Of a stretch of DNA of 64,000 nt, positions 27,305 through 37,655 are shown piece after piece; positions within the stretch are counted from its first letter, which is position 1, and each line of letters starts with the position of its first letter. A program made the translations under genes and the position numbers. The notes under the pieces are model-generated. The model saw nothing but the letters and a program-made list of their open reading frames with translations. It made no database searches and was not told the DNA's origin. Origin of the DNA: Luteimonas aestuarii. Lineage in GTDB: Bacteria; Pseudomonadota; Gammaproteobacteria; Xanthomonadales; Xanthomonadaceae. The stretch is taken from positions 460,494-524,493 of the forward strand of contig NZ_SMTF01000001.1 in the NCBI RefSeq assembly GCF_004357985.1, in the 5' to 3' direction.

Positions 27305-28015
27305 TCAGGCCGCCGCGTCATCCCACAGGCAGCGCGCATCCTTGGCCTTCTTGCGGATCGCCTCCAGACGCGCTGCATGCAGGGCCAGTTCTTCCGCGTC
27401 GGGGGTGATCGCGGGACGCGGACCGGCATCGACCACGCGCACCACCGCGGCCTGCGCGGCCGGGGTGGTCGACGCCTCGCCGCCGAACCCGATCTCGCCC
27501 TGTCCAGAGGTCAGCGCCAGGTAGGCCTCGGCCAGCAATTGGGCGTCCAGCAGCGCCCCGTGCAATTGCCGGTGCGCATTGTCCACGCCCAGCCGCTTGC
27601 ACAAGGCATCGAGTGAATTGCGCTGGCCGGGGTAGCGCTGCCGCGCCAGCAACAGCGAGTCGAGCACCGTCACCCGGTCCGCCAGGCGGCCACGTCCACC
27701 CAGCTGGGCCAGTTCGTGTTCGAGGAACCCCATGTCGAACGCGGCGTTGTGGATCACCAGCTCGGCCCCATCGACGAAGGCCAGGAACTCGTCGGCGATG
27801 TCGGCGAACAGCGGTTTGTCGGCCAGGAACTCCAGCGTCAGCCCGGTGACTTCCTGCGCACCGGGCTCGAACTCGCGCTGCGGGTTGAGGTACTTGTGGA
27901 AGGTGCGCCCGGTCGGCCGCCGTTCGACCAGCTCGACGCAGCCGATCTCCACCACGCGGTTGCCGCGCTTCCATTCCAGGCCGGTGGTTTCGGTGTCGAG
28001 GACGATCTGGCGCAT
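27305..28015 (-). CDS. dnaQ: DNA polymerase III epsilon subunit (proofreading exonuclease)
   Basis: 3'-5' exonuclease that proofreads replication. 236 residues with the DEDD-h motifs: Exo I V-L-D-T-E-T-T-G-L-E at the N-terminus, Exo II V-I-H-N-A-A-F-D-M-G-F, and Exo III H-R-Q-L-H-G-A-L-L-D-A. The C-terminal tail would bind the alpha subunit. It is downstream of rnhA on the same strand with 38 bases between, the dnaQ-rnhA pairing seen in many gammaproteobacteria (often divergent, here co-directional). Confidence 0.96.
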   Translation of the reverse strand: MRQIVLDTETTGLEWKRGNRVVEIGCVELVERRPTGRTFHKYLNPQREFEPGAQEVTGLTLEFLADKPLFADIADEFLAFVDGAELVIHNAAFDMGFLEHELAQLGGRGRLADRVTVLDSLLLARQRYPGQRNSLDALCKRLGVDNAHRQLHGALLDAQLLAEAYLALTSGQGEIGFGGEASTTPAAQAAVVRVVDAGPRPAITPDAEELALHAARLEAIRKKAKDARCLWDDAAA

Positions 28016-28053
28016 GCGTTCCTGGTGGGTTTCGGGGCCTGGATGGATTCGGG

Positions 28054-28515
28054 CTAGGCGGTTTGCGCGGCGTTGCCGGCCGCACGCTCACGAATGGCTT
28101 CGTCGCGGGCGAGCGTATCGACGCGCTCGTTGTCGGGATCGCCGGAGTGGCCCTTCACCCAACGCCAGTCGATGCGATGCCGCTGGCTGGCGGCATGCAG
28201 CCGCTCCCACAGGTCGCGATTCTTGACCGGTGCGCCGCCGGCGGTCTTCCAGCCGCGCCGCACCCAGTTCGGCATCCATTCGGCGATGCCCTGGCGCACG
28301 TACTGCGAGTCGGTATGCAGGGTGACATCGCAGGCCTCGGTCAGGGTTTCCAGCGCCACGATGGCGGCCATCAGCTCCATGCGGTTGTTGGTGGTCTGCG
28401 GTTCGCCACCGGCCAGCTCGCGCTCGCGCTCGCCGTAGCGCAGCAGGGCCGCCCAGCCGCCGGGGCCGGGATTGCCCAGGCACGCGCCATCGGTATGGAT
28501 CTCGACCATCTTCAT
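28054..28515 (-). CDS. rnhA: Ribonuclease HI
   Basis: Degrades the RNA strand of RNA-DNA hybrids. From the ATG at 28515 it has 153 residues, the usual size. The catalytic acids are visible in [23 protein letters not shown] and N-E-R-V-D, and the basic-protrusion region [12 protein letters not shown] is present. Its start overlaps the stop of the upstream methyltransferase gene by four bases (ATGA), so the two are translationally coupled. Confidence 0.97.
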   Translation of the reverse strand: MKMVEIHTDGACLGNPGPGGWAALLRYGERERELAGGEPQTTNNRMELMAAIVALETLTEACDVTLHTDSQYVRQGIAEWMPNWVRRGWKTAGGAPVKNRDLWERLHAASQRHRIDWRWVKGHSGDPDNERVDTLARDEAIRERAAGNAAQTA

Positions 28516-29171
28516 GCCGCGGGCACCCCTTGCGGCAGGCGCAGCGCGGCCCGCTGGCGCAGCGGCGTCAGCGGCAACTCGCGCTTCTCGGCCTGCAGCA
28601 GGTAGGCCGCCCGCAGGCCCGGGCCGTGCTGCGGAGGCGACGCGGCCTCCACCCGCCAGCTCGGGCCCACGCCCTGGGACACCGGGTCGGGCACCAGCCC
28701 GTGCCGGCGCAGGCGACGGCGCCAGGTCAGCGGCTCCGCAGCCGACAAGCCCGTGCCCCGCCAGCGCCAGCGGTATGGCGACAGCGGATTGAGCACGAAC
28801 ATCCACACCCGTCCACCCGGGACCAGGATCCGCGCGACCTCGGCCAGCAGGGCGTCGGCCTCGCCGCCGGCCGGTACCGCGTGCTGCAGCACGGCCGTGG
28901 CGAAGGACTCGTTGGGCAGCGGCAGTGGCAGGCTGCAGGCGATATCGCCCTGCCAGCCACCTTCCGCCACGGCCAGTCGCAGCCCACGTGCGTCTTCGGG
29001 TCCCGCGGTGGCACCCGGCCCCAGCCACAGCCAGTGCTGGCCGGGGCGCTGGCGCAGGGCGTCGGCGACTGGGGACGCCTGGGCGTCCACCACCGCGCGG
29101 CCGGCCGGGGTCTGGAACCAGGCATGGGCGGCGGATTGACCGCCCGGCAGGGAAGAAGGCATGGTCGCCAT
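28512..29171 (-). CDS. Class I SAM-dependent methyltransferase-like protein
   Basis: About 219 residues, with a weak Rossmann-like pattern: W-L-W-L-G-P-G-A-T in place of the glycine-rich loop, [15 protein letters not shown], and [13 protein letters not shown]. These fit methyltransferase motifs I, IV and VI. The position upstream of rnhA and near gloB matches the gene often seen beside gloB-rnhA-dnaQ in gammaproteobacteria. Substrate unknown. Two ATGs, at 29171 and 29162, are possible starts and neither has a strong binding site. It is divergent from gloB by 93 bases. Confidence 0.8.
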   Translation of the reverse strand: MATMPSSLPGGQSAAHAWFQTPAGRAVVDAQASPVADALRQRPGQHWLWLGPGATAGPEDARGLRLAVAEGGWQGDIACSLPLPLPNESFATAVLQHAVPAGGEADALLAEVARILVPGGRVWMFVLNPLSPYRWRWRGTGLSAAEPLTWRRRLRRHGLVPDPVSQGVGPSWRVEAASPPQHGPGLRAAYLLQAEKRELPLTPLRQRAALRLPQGVPAA

Positions 29172-29264
29172 TCTACGGCGTCGGCCCCTTGGTTCACGCC
29201 CGTGGCATCGAAGACCCATGGCGGCCGTCGATCGCCTCCTCTGTCCCAGGCTTCCGGAGCCCCC

Positions 29265-30029
29265 ATGCATCTGCGCGCCCTGTCGGCCCTCTCGGACAAC
29301 TACATCTGGACGCTTGCCGATGACGCTGGCAACGCCGTCATCGTGGACCCCGGCGAGGCGGCGCCGGTGCTGGCCGCCGCCGATGCCGGCCTGTCGCCGC
29401 GCGCCATCCTGTTGACCCACCACCACCCGGACCACGTGGGCGGCGTGCCTGCCCTGCTGCAGCGCTGGCCCACGCTGCAGGTGTACGGCCCGGCAGACCC
29501 ACGCATTGACACCGTTACCCACGCGGTCGCCGATGGCGATGTCATCCATCCCGCCCCTTGGCGCTTCGAGGTGCTGGCGGTCCCCGGGCATACCGTGAGC
29601 CACATCGCATTCCATGGCCACGGTCACTTGTTTTGCGGCGACACCCTCTTCAGTCTGGGTTGCGGACGGTTGTTCGAAGGTACGCCCGGCGACATGCTCG
29701 GCTCACTCGACCGGCTGGCCACCCTGCCCGCGGAGACCCTGGTCTGCTGCGGGCACGAGTACACGCTGGCCAATGCCGCCTTTGCGCGCGTGGTCGATCC
29801 CGGCAACCCGGCGCTACAGCGCCGGCACGAAGAGGTCATCGCGATGCGCGACACCGGATACCCCACCCTGCCCGTCTCCCTGGGCGACGAACGGGCCTGC
29901 AACCCCTTCCTGCGCATCGATGCGCCCGCCGTGCGCGATGCCGTGGTCGCGCGCGAGCCCGCTGTCGCCAGCGACCGGGTGGCCGCCTTCGCCGCATTAC
30001 GGCGCTGGAAAGACGGGTTCGCCGCATGA
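29265..30029 (+). CDS. gloB: Hydroxyacylglutathione hydrolase (glyoxalase II)
   Basis: Hydrolyses S-lactoylglutathione to lactate and glutathione, finishing methylglyoxal detoxification. 254 residues with the metallo-beta-lactamase motif T-H-H-H-P-D-H-V-G-G near residue 52, the later V-P-G-H-T, F-C-G-D-T-L-F and C-C-G-H-E-Y metal ligands, and the family C-terminus N-P-F-L-R. The ATG at 29265 has GGAG six bases upstream. Its stop overlaps the start of the next gene (ATGA). Confidence 0.96.
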   Translation: MHLRALSALSDNYIWTLADDAGNAVIVDPGEAAPVLAAADAGLSPRAILLTHHHPDHVGGVPALLQRWPTLQVYGPADPRIDTVTHAVADGDVIHPAPWRFEVLAVPGHTVSHIAFHGHGHLFCGDTLFSLGCGRLFEGTPGDMLGSLDRLATLPAETLVCCGHEYTLANAAFARVVDPGNPALQRRHEEVIAMRDTGYPTLPVSLGDERACNPFLRIDAPAVRDAVVAREPAVASDRVAAFAALRRWKDGFAA

Positions 30030-31270
30030 CCCGGCGACATCGATGGCGCAGGCCGCTGGCCATCCTCGTGCTGGCGTGCCTGGTGCCGGTCGCGCTTGCG
30101 GCCGAACCGCCTGCCGCGCCCGGCGCCGCCCAGGAGGACGATACCGGCACCAGCACCGTACTCATGCCGGCAGGCACCCGCAACGGGCTGGAGATCTACC
30201 GCAAGTTCCGCGAAGGCCTGGCCGAGCCCGAATGCGCGCCCGGCGACAGCGAGCGCTGGCGCCGGCACTTTGCGCATGCGCCGGGCCAGTTCGCCACGCC
30301 CGGAACCGACGTGCTGCCGCTGTTCGGCTACGTGGTCGACGCGTTGCATGAAGCCTATCTGCCGACCGAGTTCGCGCTGATTCCCTTCGTCGAGAGCGGC
30401 TACCGCGCCGGTGCGCGCAGCCCCTCGGGCCCGGTCGGGCTGTGGCAGTTCATCGCCACGACGGCCAGAAACCACAAGGTGCCGATCGAGAGCGGCTACG
30501 ACGGGCGCCTGTCGCCGGTGGATTCCACCCAGGCGGCCGTGCGTTACCTCAAGACCTTGCACGGCATGTTCGCTGGTGACTGGCGGCTGGCGGTGATGGC
30601 GTACAACGCCGGCGAGTACCGCGTACTGGGCGCCCTGCGTCGCGCAGGACAGACGCCGGCCAACGCGACGCCCGAGACCCTCGCCCTGCCCGCCATCACC
30701 CACGCCTACGTACGCAAACTGCATGCGCTGTCCTGCCTGCTGGAGGAAGCCGAGGAACGCGAGGCCTGGCTGGATTCCCTCGACCGTCCGGTGGCGCTGC
30801 TCGCAGCAGTGCCGGCCGGGCGCGGCAACCTGGATGCGTTCGCCCAGCGCCACGGGCTGGACGCGGCACGACTGAAGCGCCTCAACCCCGCGCACGCGAA
30901 CGGCGCCATCGCGTCCGCGCCCGGCCGCATGCTGCTGGCACCACTGAACGACAGCGCCGCGCGCCTGGTGGCTGCCAACACCGTCCCGTCCCCGACCCCG
31001 ACCCGCCCGTCGACCGCGACGAGCGGTGTTGCCGGATTCGTCAACATGGCACCGCCCGAGCCTGACCCTGCCGCCGAGGCGACATCGCCGCGCACCCACA
31101 CCGTCGCCCGTGGCGAATCGGCGTGGGTCATTGCACGGCGCTACGGCGTGCGCAGCGACGAACTGCTTGCGCGCAACGGCCTGCAGGCCACCAGCGTGCT
31201 CCGCCCCGGCATGGTGCTGCAGGTGGACGACACTCCCCCGGAGACCGGCGCGGCCGGCGTGGCAGAATAG
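30026..31270 (+). CDS. mltD: Membrane-bound lytic murein transglycosylase D-like, LysM
   Basis: Cleaves peptidoglycan glycan strands to 1,6-anhydro ends. 414 residues: signal sequence 1-26, SLT domain at about 95-240 with catalytic Glu123 in I-P-F-V-E-S-G-Y followed by [11 protein letters not shown], then V-M-A-Y-N-A-G-E. There is a degraded LysM-like stretch near residue 275 and a clear C-terminal LysM ([12 protein letters not shown]) near 357-400. No lipobox is evident, unlike E. coli MltD. The ATG overlaps the gloB stop, so the pair is coupled; gloB-mltD adjacency is common in gammaproteobacteria. Confidence 0.92.
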   Translation: MTRRHRWRRPLAILVLACLVPVALAAEPPAAPGAAQEDDTGTSTVLMPAGTRNGLEIYRKFREGLAEPECAPGDSERWRRHFAHAPGQFATPGTDVLPLFGYVVDALHEAYLPTEFALIPFVESGYRAGARSPSGPVGLWQFIATTARNHKVPIESGYDGRLSPVDSTQAAVRYLKTLHGMFAGDWRLAVMAYNAGEYRVLGALRRAGQTPANATPETLALPAITHAYVRKLHALSCLLEEAEEREAWLDSLDRPVALLAAVPAGRGNLDAFAQRHGLDAARLKRLNPAHANGAIASAPGRMLLAPLNDSAARLVAANTVPSPTPTRPSTATSGVAGFVNMAPPEPDPAAEATSPRTHTVARGESAWVIARRYGVRSDELLARNGLQATSVLRPGMVLQVDDTPPETGAAGVAE

Positions 31271-31295
31271 GCGCGTCCCTATCCGCGAGCATCCC

Positions 31296-32093
31296 ATGGG
31301 TTTCCTGCAAGGCAAACGCGCCCTGATCACCGGCATCGCCAGCCAGCGCTCCATCGCCAACGGCATTGCCGAAGCCATGCACCGCGAAGGTGCCGAACTG
31401 GCCTTCACCTACCAGAACGAAAAGCTGCAATCGCGCGTCGAAGACGTGGCGCAGAAGCTCGGCGGTGGCCCGTCGTTCCCGCTGGACGTCGCCGACGACA
31501 CGCAGATCGCGGCGCTGTTCGACAACCTCGGCAGGCACTGGAGCGACGGCTTCGACATCCTTGTGCACGCCATCGCATTCGCGCCGCGCGAGGCCATCGC
31601 CGGCCAGTTCCTCGATGGGCTGACACGCGAAAACTTCGCCTTGGCACACGACATCTCGGCCTACTCCTTGGCGGCACTGTCCAAGGCGGCGCGGCCAATG
31701 ATGCAGGGCCGCCAGGGCGCGGTGCTGACCCTGAGCTACCTCGGCGCCGAACGCGCGCTGGAGAACTACAACGTCATGGGCGTGGCCAAGGCCAGCCTGG
31801 AAGCGACCGTGCGCTACCTTGCGCTCAACCTCGGCCCGGAAGGCACGCGCGTCAACGCCATCTCCGCCGGCCCGATCAAGACCCTGGCCGCGGCCGGCAT
31901 CGGCGGCTTCCGCAAGATCCTCGGCCACGTGGAATCGAACGCACCGATCCGCCGCACCGTCACCATCGAGGATGTCGGCAACGTCGCCGCGTTCCTGTGC
32001 TCGGACCTGGCGGCCGGCGTGACCGGCGAGATCACCTATGTCGATGGCGGCTACAACATCCTCGGCATGACCGGGCTGCACGACGGGGAATGA
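31296..32093 (+). CDS. fabI: Enoyl-ACP reductase (NADH)
   Basis: Catalyses the last reduction step of fatty-acid elongation and is the triclosan/isoniazid-type target. 265 residues, SDR fold: [12 protein letters not shown] cofactor loop, and the catalytic Tyr-x6-Lys in Y-N-V-M-G-V-A-K, with the FabI Tyr in S-Y-L-G-A-E-R further upstream. The ATG at 31296 is 25 bases after the transglycosylase gene. A strong terminator follows. Confidence 0.97.
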   Translation: MGFLQGKRALITGIASQRSIANGIAEAMHREGAELAFTYQNEKLQSRVEDVAQKLGGGPSFPLDVADDTQIAALFDNLGRHWSDGFDILVHAIAFAPREAIAGQFLDGLTRENFALAHDISAYSLAALSKAARPMMQGRQGAVLTLSYLGAERALENYNVMGVAKASLEATVRYLALNLGPEGTRVNAISAGPIKTLAAAGIGGFRKILGHVESNAPIRRTVTIEDVGNVAAFLCSDLAAGVTGEITYVDGGYNILGMTGLHDGE

Positions 32094-32124
32094 TGCCGCG
32101 CCACGCCTCGGCGCAAGCCTCATG

Positions 32125-32151
32125 AAAAAGCCCGGCGATGCCGGGCTTTTT
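32125..32151. terminator. Bidirectional rho-independent terminator between fabI and ppiD
   Basis: AAAAAGCCCGGC, loop GAT, then GCCGGGCTTTTT. It lies 32 bases after fabI and 26 bases after ppiD on the other strand, and has T-runs in both directions. Confidence 0.92.
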
Positions 32152-32176
32152 CACTTGCGCGAACGAAGCGCCGGCG

Positions 32177-34153
32177 TCAGAGTCGCGCTTCGACGACGGT
32201 GATCTTCATCGCGCGGCGCAGGGCCTTGAGCAGGCTGTCGGCATCCTCGTTGCCCATCAGCGACGACATCTGCTGGCGGAACATCGTGCGCTCCTGCTCG
32301 GATGCTTCCGCCGGATCGCCCGGCGCCACACTGTCAACGGTGAACACCAACATGCCGCCATCGGGCAGCGGCGCCTTGCCCGGCACTGGCACGCCGCCCT
32401 CGGGGGCGGGCACGCGGAACATCGCCTGTGCCGCGGCCGGATCGGGAATCGGCGCCCCACGCGGCACGCCCGGGATGCTCTGCACTTCCAGCCCGCGTTC
32501 GCCAGCCACGGCCTGCAACGATTCGCCCGCGCGGATCCGCGCCAGCATGGCCTCGGCGTCGGCCTCGATGCGCTTGGCGGCGCGGTCGGCGCGGATCGCC
32601 GCCACGATCTCGTCACGCGCTTCGTTCGCGCTCAAGGCACGCTCGGGCGTGTGCTGGGAGACGCGGACCAGCACACTGCGCGTGGGCGAGACTTCGATCG
32701 GATCGCTGACCGTGCCGTCCTGCACCAGGCTTTCGGAGAACGCGGCACGAACAACCGCCGGGATCGCGGCGATGCCCGTGCCCTCGCCGCGCGCGAACGG
32801 GCCGACCGTGCGCACCCGCTGACCGGCCAGCTCCGCGGCAGACTCCAGCGAGGTCGGGTTCTTGTAGACCTCGTCGATGATGCCGCCCACGTACTCGTTG
32901 AAGCTGCGCTCGCGGTCGGCCTCGGCCTGCTCGGCCAACAGCTCGTCGCGCACGTCCTCGAACGGCACCTGGCGGCCTTCGCGCACCTCGCGCAGTTGCA
33001 GCACGTGCCAGCCGAACGGCGTCTTGACGGGCTCGCTGACCTCGCCTGGTTGCAGTGCGAACAGCGCATCCTCGAACGGCTTCACCATCGTGCCGTCCTG
33101 CGCCACCCAGCCAAGGTCGCCGCCGCCGGCCTGCGAGCCGGTGTCGTCGGAGTGCTCACGCGCGAGCGCGGCGAAATCAGCGCCGCCTCGGGCCTGTCCG
33201 GCCAGTTCCGCCGCCTTCTGGCGCGCCGCCTGGTCAGCCGCGTCGTCCGCGCCCGCATCCACGCGCACCAGGATGTGCGAGGCCAGGCGCTGCTCGGGAT
33301 CGACGAAACGCGACTGTTCCTGCGCGTAGCGCTGGCGCAGGCTGGCTTCGTCCGGTGCCGCGGGCGGCGGAACGGCGCTGGCTTCAAGATCGAGGTACTC
33401 CAGCGTGACCATCTCCGGCGCGCGGTACTGCGCGGCATTGGCCTGGTGCCACGCCTGGATTTCTTCCGCCGTGACGGCGGCGGTGTCGGCCTCCGGCGGC
33501 GGCAGCACCACCAGCGACACGTCGCGGCGCTCACCCAGCAGGCGCAGCATGCGTTCGGTCTCGGTCCCGGTGACGAATGCCGACTCCGCGATGCGGGTCG
33601 GGATCAAGCCCTGTTGCAGGCCTTCGCGCACAAGCTCCTGGAAGGAAGCCGGGGTTTGCGGCGGATTCTGCGAACCCAGCGCCAACTGGTAGCGTTCCGG
33701 GTCGAATCGGCCATCCACCTGGAACGCCGGGAACTCACGGATCATCTCCGCAACTTCGCGGTCGCCGACCGCGACCCCGGCCTGCCGGGCCGCCAGTCGG
33801 ATCACCGCCTGGTCGATCAGCCCCTCCAGCACCTCGCGGCGGTTCTGCGCTGTCTCGAACCCGCGCGCATCGAACGCCTCGCCCTCGGCGTCACGGCGCT
33901 GCAACCGCGCCTGCTCGAACGCCGTGCGGAAATCCTCGGCACTGACTTCCTCGCTATCCCAGACCATCGAGGCCGGCCACCACGCAGGCGCGGAGCGCCA
34001 CCACTTCGGCGGTGCCTCCACTTTCGCCGCGTAATTGGCGCTGCTCTGGAACAGGTACTGCTCCATGCCAAAGAAGGCGAACGGCACGGCGAGGATCGCC
34101 ACGATCACGATCGCGATCCAGCCGGAGGTCTTGTCACGAAGGGCTTGCAGCAT
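32177..34153 (-). CDS. ppiD: Peptidyl-prolyl isomerase PpiD, periplasmic chaperone
   Basis: Inner-membrane anchored SurA-like folding factor that faces the periplasm near the Sec translocon. 658 residues: membrane anchor at about 12-34, long N-terminal SurA_N-like helical region, a parvulin domain at about 265-370 ([24 protein letters not shown]), and a C-terminal helical region. Downstream of the lon-hupB-tRNA block on the same strand, the conserved gammaproteobacterial order. Confidence 0.94.
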   Translation of the reverse strand: MLQALRDKTSGWIAIVIVAILAVPFAFFGMEQYLFQSSANYAAKVEAPPKWWRSAPAWWPASMVWDSEEVSAEDFRTAFEQARLQRRDAEGEAFDARGFETAQNRREVLEGLIDQAVIRLAARQAGVAVGDREVAEMIREFPAFQVDGRFDPERYQLALGSQNPPQTPASFQELVREGLQQGLIPTRIAESAFVTGTETERMLRLLGERRDVSLVVLPPPEADTAAVTAEEIQAWHQANAAQYRAPEMVTLEYLDLEASAVPPPAAPDEASLRQRYAQEQSRFVDPEQRLASHILVRVDAGADDAADQAARQKAAELAGQARGGADFAALAREHSDDTGSQAGGGDLGWVAQDGTMVKPFEDALFALQPGEVSEPVKTPFGWHVLQLREVREGRQVPFEDVRDELLAEQAEADRERSFNEYVGGIIDEVYKNPTSLESAAELAGQRVRTVGPFARGEGTGIAAIPAVVRAAFSESLVQDGTVSDPIEVSPTRSVLVRVSQHTPERALSANEARDEIVAAIRADRAAKRIEADAEAMLARIRAGESLQAVAGERGLEVQSIPGVPRGAPIPDPAAAQAMFRVPAPEGGVPVPGKAPLPDGGMLVFTVDSVAPGDPAEASEQERTMFRQQMSSLMGNEDADSLLKALRRAMKITVVEARL

Positions 34154-34233
34154 GGTTTTGCGCTGTCTGGACGTAGCCGCGCAGTTTAGCGCAAGCGCGA
34201 CGTTTCGCCTGCCTGCGGCGCGGCAAACCCCGG

Positions 34234-34263
34234 AAAAACGAAACCCCGCACTTGGCGGGGCTT
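34234..34263 (-). terminator. Rho-independent terminator after the tRNA-Val/tRNA-Asp pair
   Basis: On the minus strand AAGCCCCGC, loop, GCGGGGTTT, then CGTTTTT. It starts 10 bases past the tRNA-Asp 3' end. Confidence 0.8.
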
Positions 34264-34272
34264 CGGAACATC

Positions 34273-34349
34273 TGGCGGAGTGGACGGGACTCGAACCCGC
34301 GACCTCCGGCGTGACAGGCCAGCATTCTAACCGACTGAACTACCACTCC
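34273..34349 (-). tRNA. tRNA-Asp (GTC)
   Basis: Full cloverleaf: acceptor GGAGTGG/CCACTCC, D arm with TAGTTCAGTCGGTTAGAA, anticodon loop CTGTCAC, T arm GGTTCGAGTCC, and encoded CCA. Confidence 0.97.
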
Positions 34350-34400
34350 GCTGATTTTGAACTCTTGCGAAATACGACTCGCGACTCACCGCGTTGCGCG

Positions 34401-34475
34401 TGGTGGGTGCTGAGGGTTTCGAACCCCCGACCCTCTCCGTGTAAAGGAGACGCTCTACCGCTGAGCTAAGCACCC
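34401..34475 (-). tRNA. tRNA-Val (TAC)
   Basis: Acceptor GGGTGCT/AGCACCC, anticodon loop TTTACAC between TCTCC and GGAGA, T loop GGTTCGAAA, encoded CCA. It lies between hupB and tRNA-Asp and may be transcribed with them. Confidence 0.97.
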
Positions 34476-34497
34476 AACGAGGGAACTCAGGAGCCGA

Positions 34498-34776
34498 TTA
34501 GTTTACCGCATCCTTCAGCGCCTTGCCAGCCTTGAACGCAGGATTGTTGGAAGCGGGGATCTGGATCGCCTCCTTCGTCCGCGGGTTCAGGCCGGTACGG
34601 GCCGCGCGGGCCTTGACCGAGAACGAGCCGAAGCCGACCAGGTTCACGGCATCGCCGCGCTTGAGCGCCGAGGTGATGGCATCGATGGTGGCATCGAGCG
34701 CACGACCGGCATCGGCCTTGGACAGACCAGCCTTGTCGGCGACCTGGTCGATCAACTCACTCTTGTTCATGGGCAT
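34498..34776 (-). CDS. hupB: DNA-binding protein HU-beta
   Basis: Small nucleoid protein that bends DNA. 92 residues from the ATG at 34776, which has AAGGAG seven bases upstream; the usual N-K-S-E-L-I-D start follows after M-P-M. HU signature: [18 protein letters not shown], and the DNA-binding arm with [12 protein letters not shown]. Directly downstream of lon, as in E. coli; no terminator is seen between hupB and tRNA-Val. Confidence 0.97.
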   Translation of the reverse strand: MPMNKSELIDQVADKAGLSKADAGRALDATIDAITSALKRGDAVNLVGFGSFSVKARAARTGLNPRTKEAIQIPASNNPAFKAGKALKDAVN

Positions 34777-34985
34777 GGATGGACTCCTTGTGCGGACTGT
34801 TCCGCCTGGTGGGGCCACATGCGGTGGCGGGGAATCCGCCGTGCACGCGACCGGATGAAAACGGCTCACGCCGCCATTCTACGCGGTGTGCCGGTCGATT
34901 TCGACCTGGATCTGCGAATCCGGTCACGCGCGGTCCAGCGCCACGGCACGCATTGTCGTGCAGGCAACGGCCCATTCAGATGGCG

Positions 34986-37439
34986 TCAATGCTTGACGTC
35001 GGGGCGCCGGGATGGCTTCTCGCGCCGACGGGTCACCGGCGCCTCGGGCTTGCCTTCGCGCGGTGCCGCGGGCGGTGCTAGCGGGCGCTCCAGCGCCAGG
35101 TCCAGCACCTCGTCGATCCACTTCACCGGCACGATCTTCATGTGCTGGGTGACGTTCTTCGGGATGTCCGCGAGGTCCTTGCGGTTTTCCTCGGGGATGA
35201 TGACGGTGCGGATGCCGCCGCGCATCGCCGCCAGCAGCTTTTCCTTCAGTCCGCCGATCGCAGTGACCTTGCCGCGCAGGGTGATCTCGCCGGTCATCGC
35301 CACGTCGGCCTTGACCGGAATCTTGGTGAACATCGACACCAGCGCGGTCGCCATCGCGATGCCGGCACTCGGGCCGTCCTTCGGCGTGGCACCGTCGGGC
35401 ACGTGAACGTGCACGTCGTGCTTCTGCAGGAACTCGATGTCGATGCCCAACCGGTCGGCGCGCGCGCGCACCACGGACAGTGCCGCCGATGCGGACTCCT
35501 TCATCACGTCGCCCAGCTGGCCGGTGAGGATGGTCTGGCCCTTGCCCGGCACCAGGGTGGATTCGACCTGGAGCAGGTCGCCACCGACTTCCGTCCAGGC
35601 CAGGCCGGTGACCAGTCCGATTTCGTTGTCCTGCTCGGCGCGGCCGAAGTCAAAGCGACGCACGCCGAGGTACTTCTCGAGGTTCTTCGAGTTGACGGTG
35701 ATGGCGCGCGTGGACTTGCCCTTCTTCGCGCCGGCCGTCGCAGGGCCTTGCAGGGCGATTTCCTTGACCACCTTGCGGCAGATCCGCGCGACTTCGCGCT
35801 CGAGGTTACGCACGCCGGATTCGCGCGTGTAGTAGCGCACGATGTCCTGGACCGCCTCTTCCGCGATCTTCAGTTCACCGTCGCGCAGGCCGTTGGCCTT
35901 CATCTGCTTCGGCACCAAATAGCGCATCGCGATGGCGATCTTCTCGTCCTCGGTGTAGCCCGGGATGCGGATGACCTCCATGCGGTCGAGCAGCGGACCG
36001 GGGATGTTCAGCGAATTGGAGGTCGCGACGAACATCACCTCGGAGAGGTCCAGGTCGACTTCGAGGTAATGGTCGTTGAAGGCGTTATTCTGCTCCGGGT
36101 CCAGCACCTCGAGCAGGGCGGACGACGGGTCGCCACGGAAGTCCATCGACATCTTGTCGATTTCGTCGAGCACGAACAGCGGGTTCTTCGTCCCGGTCTT
36201 GTTGAGGTTCTGCACGATGCGACCCGGCATCGAACCCACGTAGGTCCGGCGATGGCCACGGATCTCGGCCTCGTCGCGCACGCCGCCCAGCGACATGCGC
36301 ACGAACTTGCGGTTGGTCGCCTTCGCGATCGACTGGCCCAGCGACGTCTTGCCCACGCCCGGCGGACCGACCAGGCACAGGATCGGCCCCTTCATCTGCT
36401 TCACCCGAGACTGCACCGCGAGGTACTCGAGGATGCGGTCCTTGACCTTCTCCAGGCCGAAGTGGTCGGCATCCAGCGTGTCCTGCGCGGCCTTGAGGTC
36501 CTTGCGCACCTTGCTGCGCTTCTTCCATGGCACGCCCAGCAGCCAGTCGAGGTAATTGCGCACCACCGCGGCCTCGGCCGACATCGGCGACATCTGCTTG
36601 AGTTTGTTGTATTCGTTCTTCGCCTTGGCCTCGACTTCCTTCGGCATGCCGGCCTCGGCGATCTTGCGCGCGAGATCCTCCAGGTCGTTCGGCGCGTCGT
36701 CCATGTCGCCGAGTTCCTTCTGGATCGCCTTCATCTGCTCGTTGAGGTAGTACTCGCGCTGCGACTTCTCCATCTGCGACTTCACGCGCCCACGGATGCG
36801 CTTCTCCATCTGCTGTACATCGATTTCGCCATCGACGAAGCCCACCAGCAGTTCCAGCCGGTCGGCGGTATCCACGGTTTCCAGCAGGCGCTGCTTCTCC
36901 GCCAGGCGCACGCCGAGGTGCGCGGAGACGATGTCCGCGAGACGTCCCGGCTCGTCGATGCCCGACAGCGTCTGCAGCAGTTCGGGCGGCAGCTTGCGAT
37001 TGGTCTTGACGTACTGCTCGAACAGCGAGACCAGTGAACGCGCGATCGCCTCGACCTCGCGCGGATCGCGCGAATCGACCGGATCCACCACGGTGCCACG
37101 ACCCGCCAGCGTGCCGTCGGCCTCCTGTACGTTGGACACTTCCACCCGTGCCACCCCTTCCACAAGCACCTTGATGGTCCCGTCGGGAAGCTTCAGCAGT
37201 TGCAGCACCTGCGCCAGCGTGCCGAGGGTATACAGGTCGTCCGCCGAGGGATCGTCGGTCTCGGCAGACTTCTGCGCCACCAGCAGGATGCGCTTGTCGC
37301 CTTCCATCGCCAGGTCCAGCGCACGGATCGACTTGTCGCGACCGACGAACAGCGGAATCACCATGTGCGGGAACACCACCACGTCACGCAGCGGCAGCAC
37401 GGGCAATTCCATCGTTTCGCGGGGGGTGGTATCGGTCAT
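34986..37439 (-). CDS. lon: ATP-dependent protease Lon
   Basis: Cytoplasmic hexameric AAA+ protease that degrades misfolded and regulatory proteins. 817 residues: LON N-terminal domain (about 11-205), coiled-coil region, AAA+ module with Walker A G-P-P-G-V-G-K-T and Walker B F-V-L-D-E-I-D-K, and a C-terminal Ser-Lys protease with catalytic Ser in K-D-G-P-S-A-G-I. The extra Lys/Arg-rich C-terminal tail is typical for xanthomonads. Start ATG at 37439. A sigma-32-like promoter lies about 45-75 bases upstream. Confidence 0.98.
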   Translation of the reverse strand: MTDTTPRETMELPVLPLRDVVVFPHMVIPLFVGRDKSIRALDLAMEGDKRILLVAQKSAETDDPSADDLYTLGTLAQVLQLLKLPDGTIKVLVEGVARVEVSNVQEADGTLAGRGTVVDPVDSRDPREVEAIARSLVSLFEQYVKTNRKLPPELLQTLSGIDEPGRLADIVSAHLGVRLAEKQRLLETVDTADRLELLVGFVDGEIDVQQMEKRIRGRVKSQMEKSQREYYLNEQMKAIQKELGDMDDAPNDLEDLARKIAEAGMPKEVEAKAKNEYNKLKQMSPMSAEAAVVRNYLDWLLGVPWKKRSKVRKDLKAAQDTLDADHFGLEKVKDRILEYLAVQSRVKQMKGPILCLVGPPGVGKTSLGQSIAKATNRKFVRMSLGGVRDEAEIRGHRRTYVGSMPGRIVQNLNKTGTKNPLFVLDEIDKMSMDFRGDPSSALLEVLDPEQNNAFNDHYLEVDLDLSEVMFVATSNSLNIPGPLLDRMEVIRIPGYTEDEKIAIAMRYLVPKQMKANGLRDGELKIAEEAVQDIVRYYTRESGVRNLEREVARICRKVVKEIALQGPATAGAKKGKSTRAITVNSKNLEKYLGVRRFDFGRAEQDNEIGLVTGLAWTEVGGDLLQVESTLVPGKGQTILTGQLGDVMKESASAALSVVRARADRLGIDIEFLQKHDVHVHVPDGATPKDGPSAGIAMATALVSMFTKIPVKADVAMTGEITLRGKVTAIGGLKEKLLAAMRGGIRTVIIPEENRKDLADIPKNVTQHMKIVPVKWIDEVLDLALERPLAPPAAPREGKPEAPVTRRREKPSRRPDVKH

Positions 37440-37484
37440 TTCGGCTTCCGGGCAAGGCAGTCACGCGACATCGCGTCGCCTCCG

Positions 37485-37513
37485 TTATGGGGCTATCGCG
37501 ACAAGGATGCAAG
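37485..37513 (-). promoter_or_regulatory. Sigma-32 (heat-shock) promoter of lon
   Basis: On the minus strand CTTGCAT, 14 bases, then CCCCATAA. The E. coli RpoH consensus is CTTGAAA, 13-15 bases, CCCCATNT. The -10 element is near perfect and the site lies 46 bases before the lon start. Confidence 0.6.
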
Positions 37514-37655
37514 CGCGCCGGCGTCGCCCGACCACGCGGCGCTCACACCGGCTCGAAGGAACGAAGGGGACAGATGAACGCCGCCCTGCGCGGAACGGCG
37601 TGTTCCGCCAGTGCAGCCGCAAGGGGGCTGCCCTGCCGGATCGTTCGGCCAGCGT

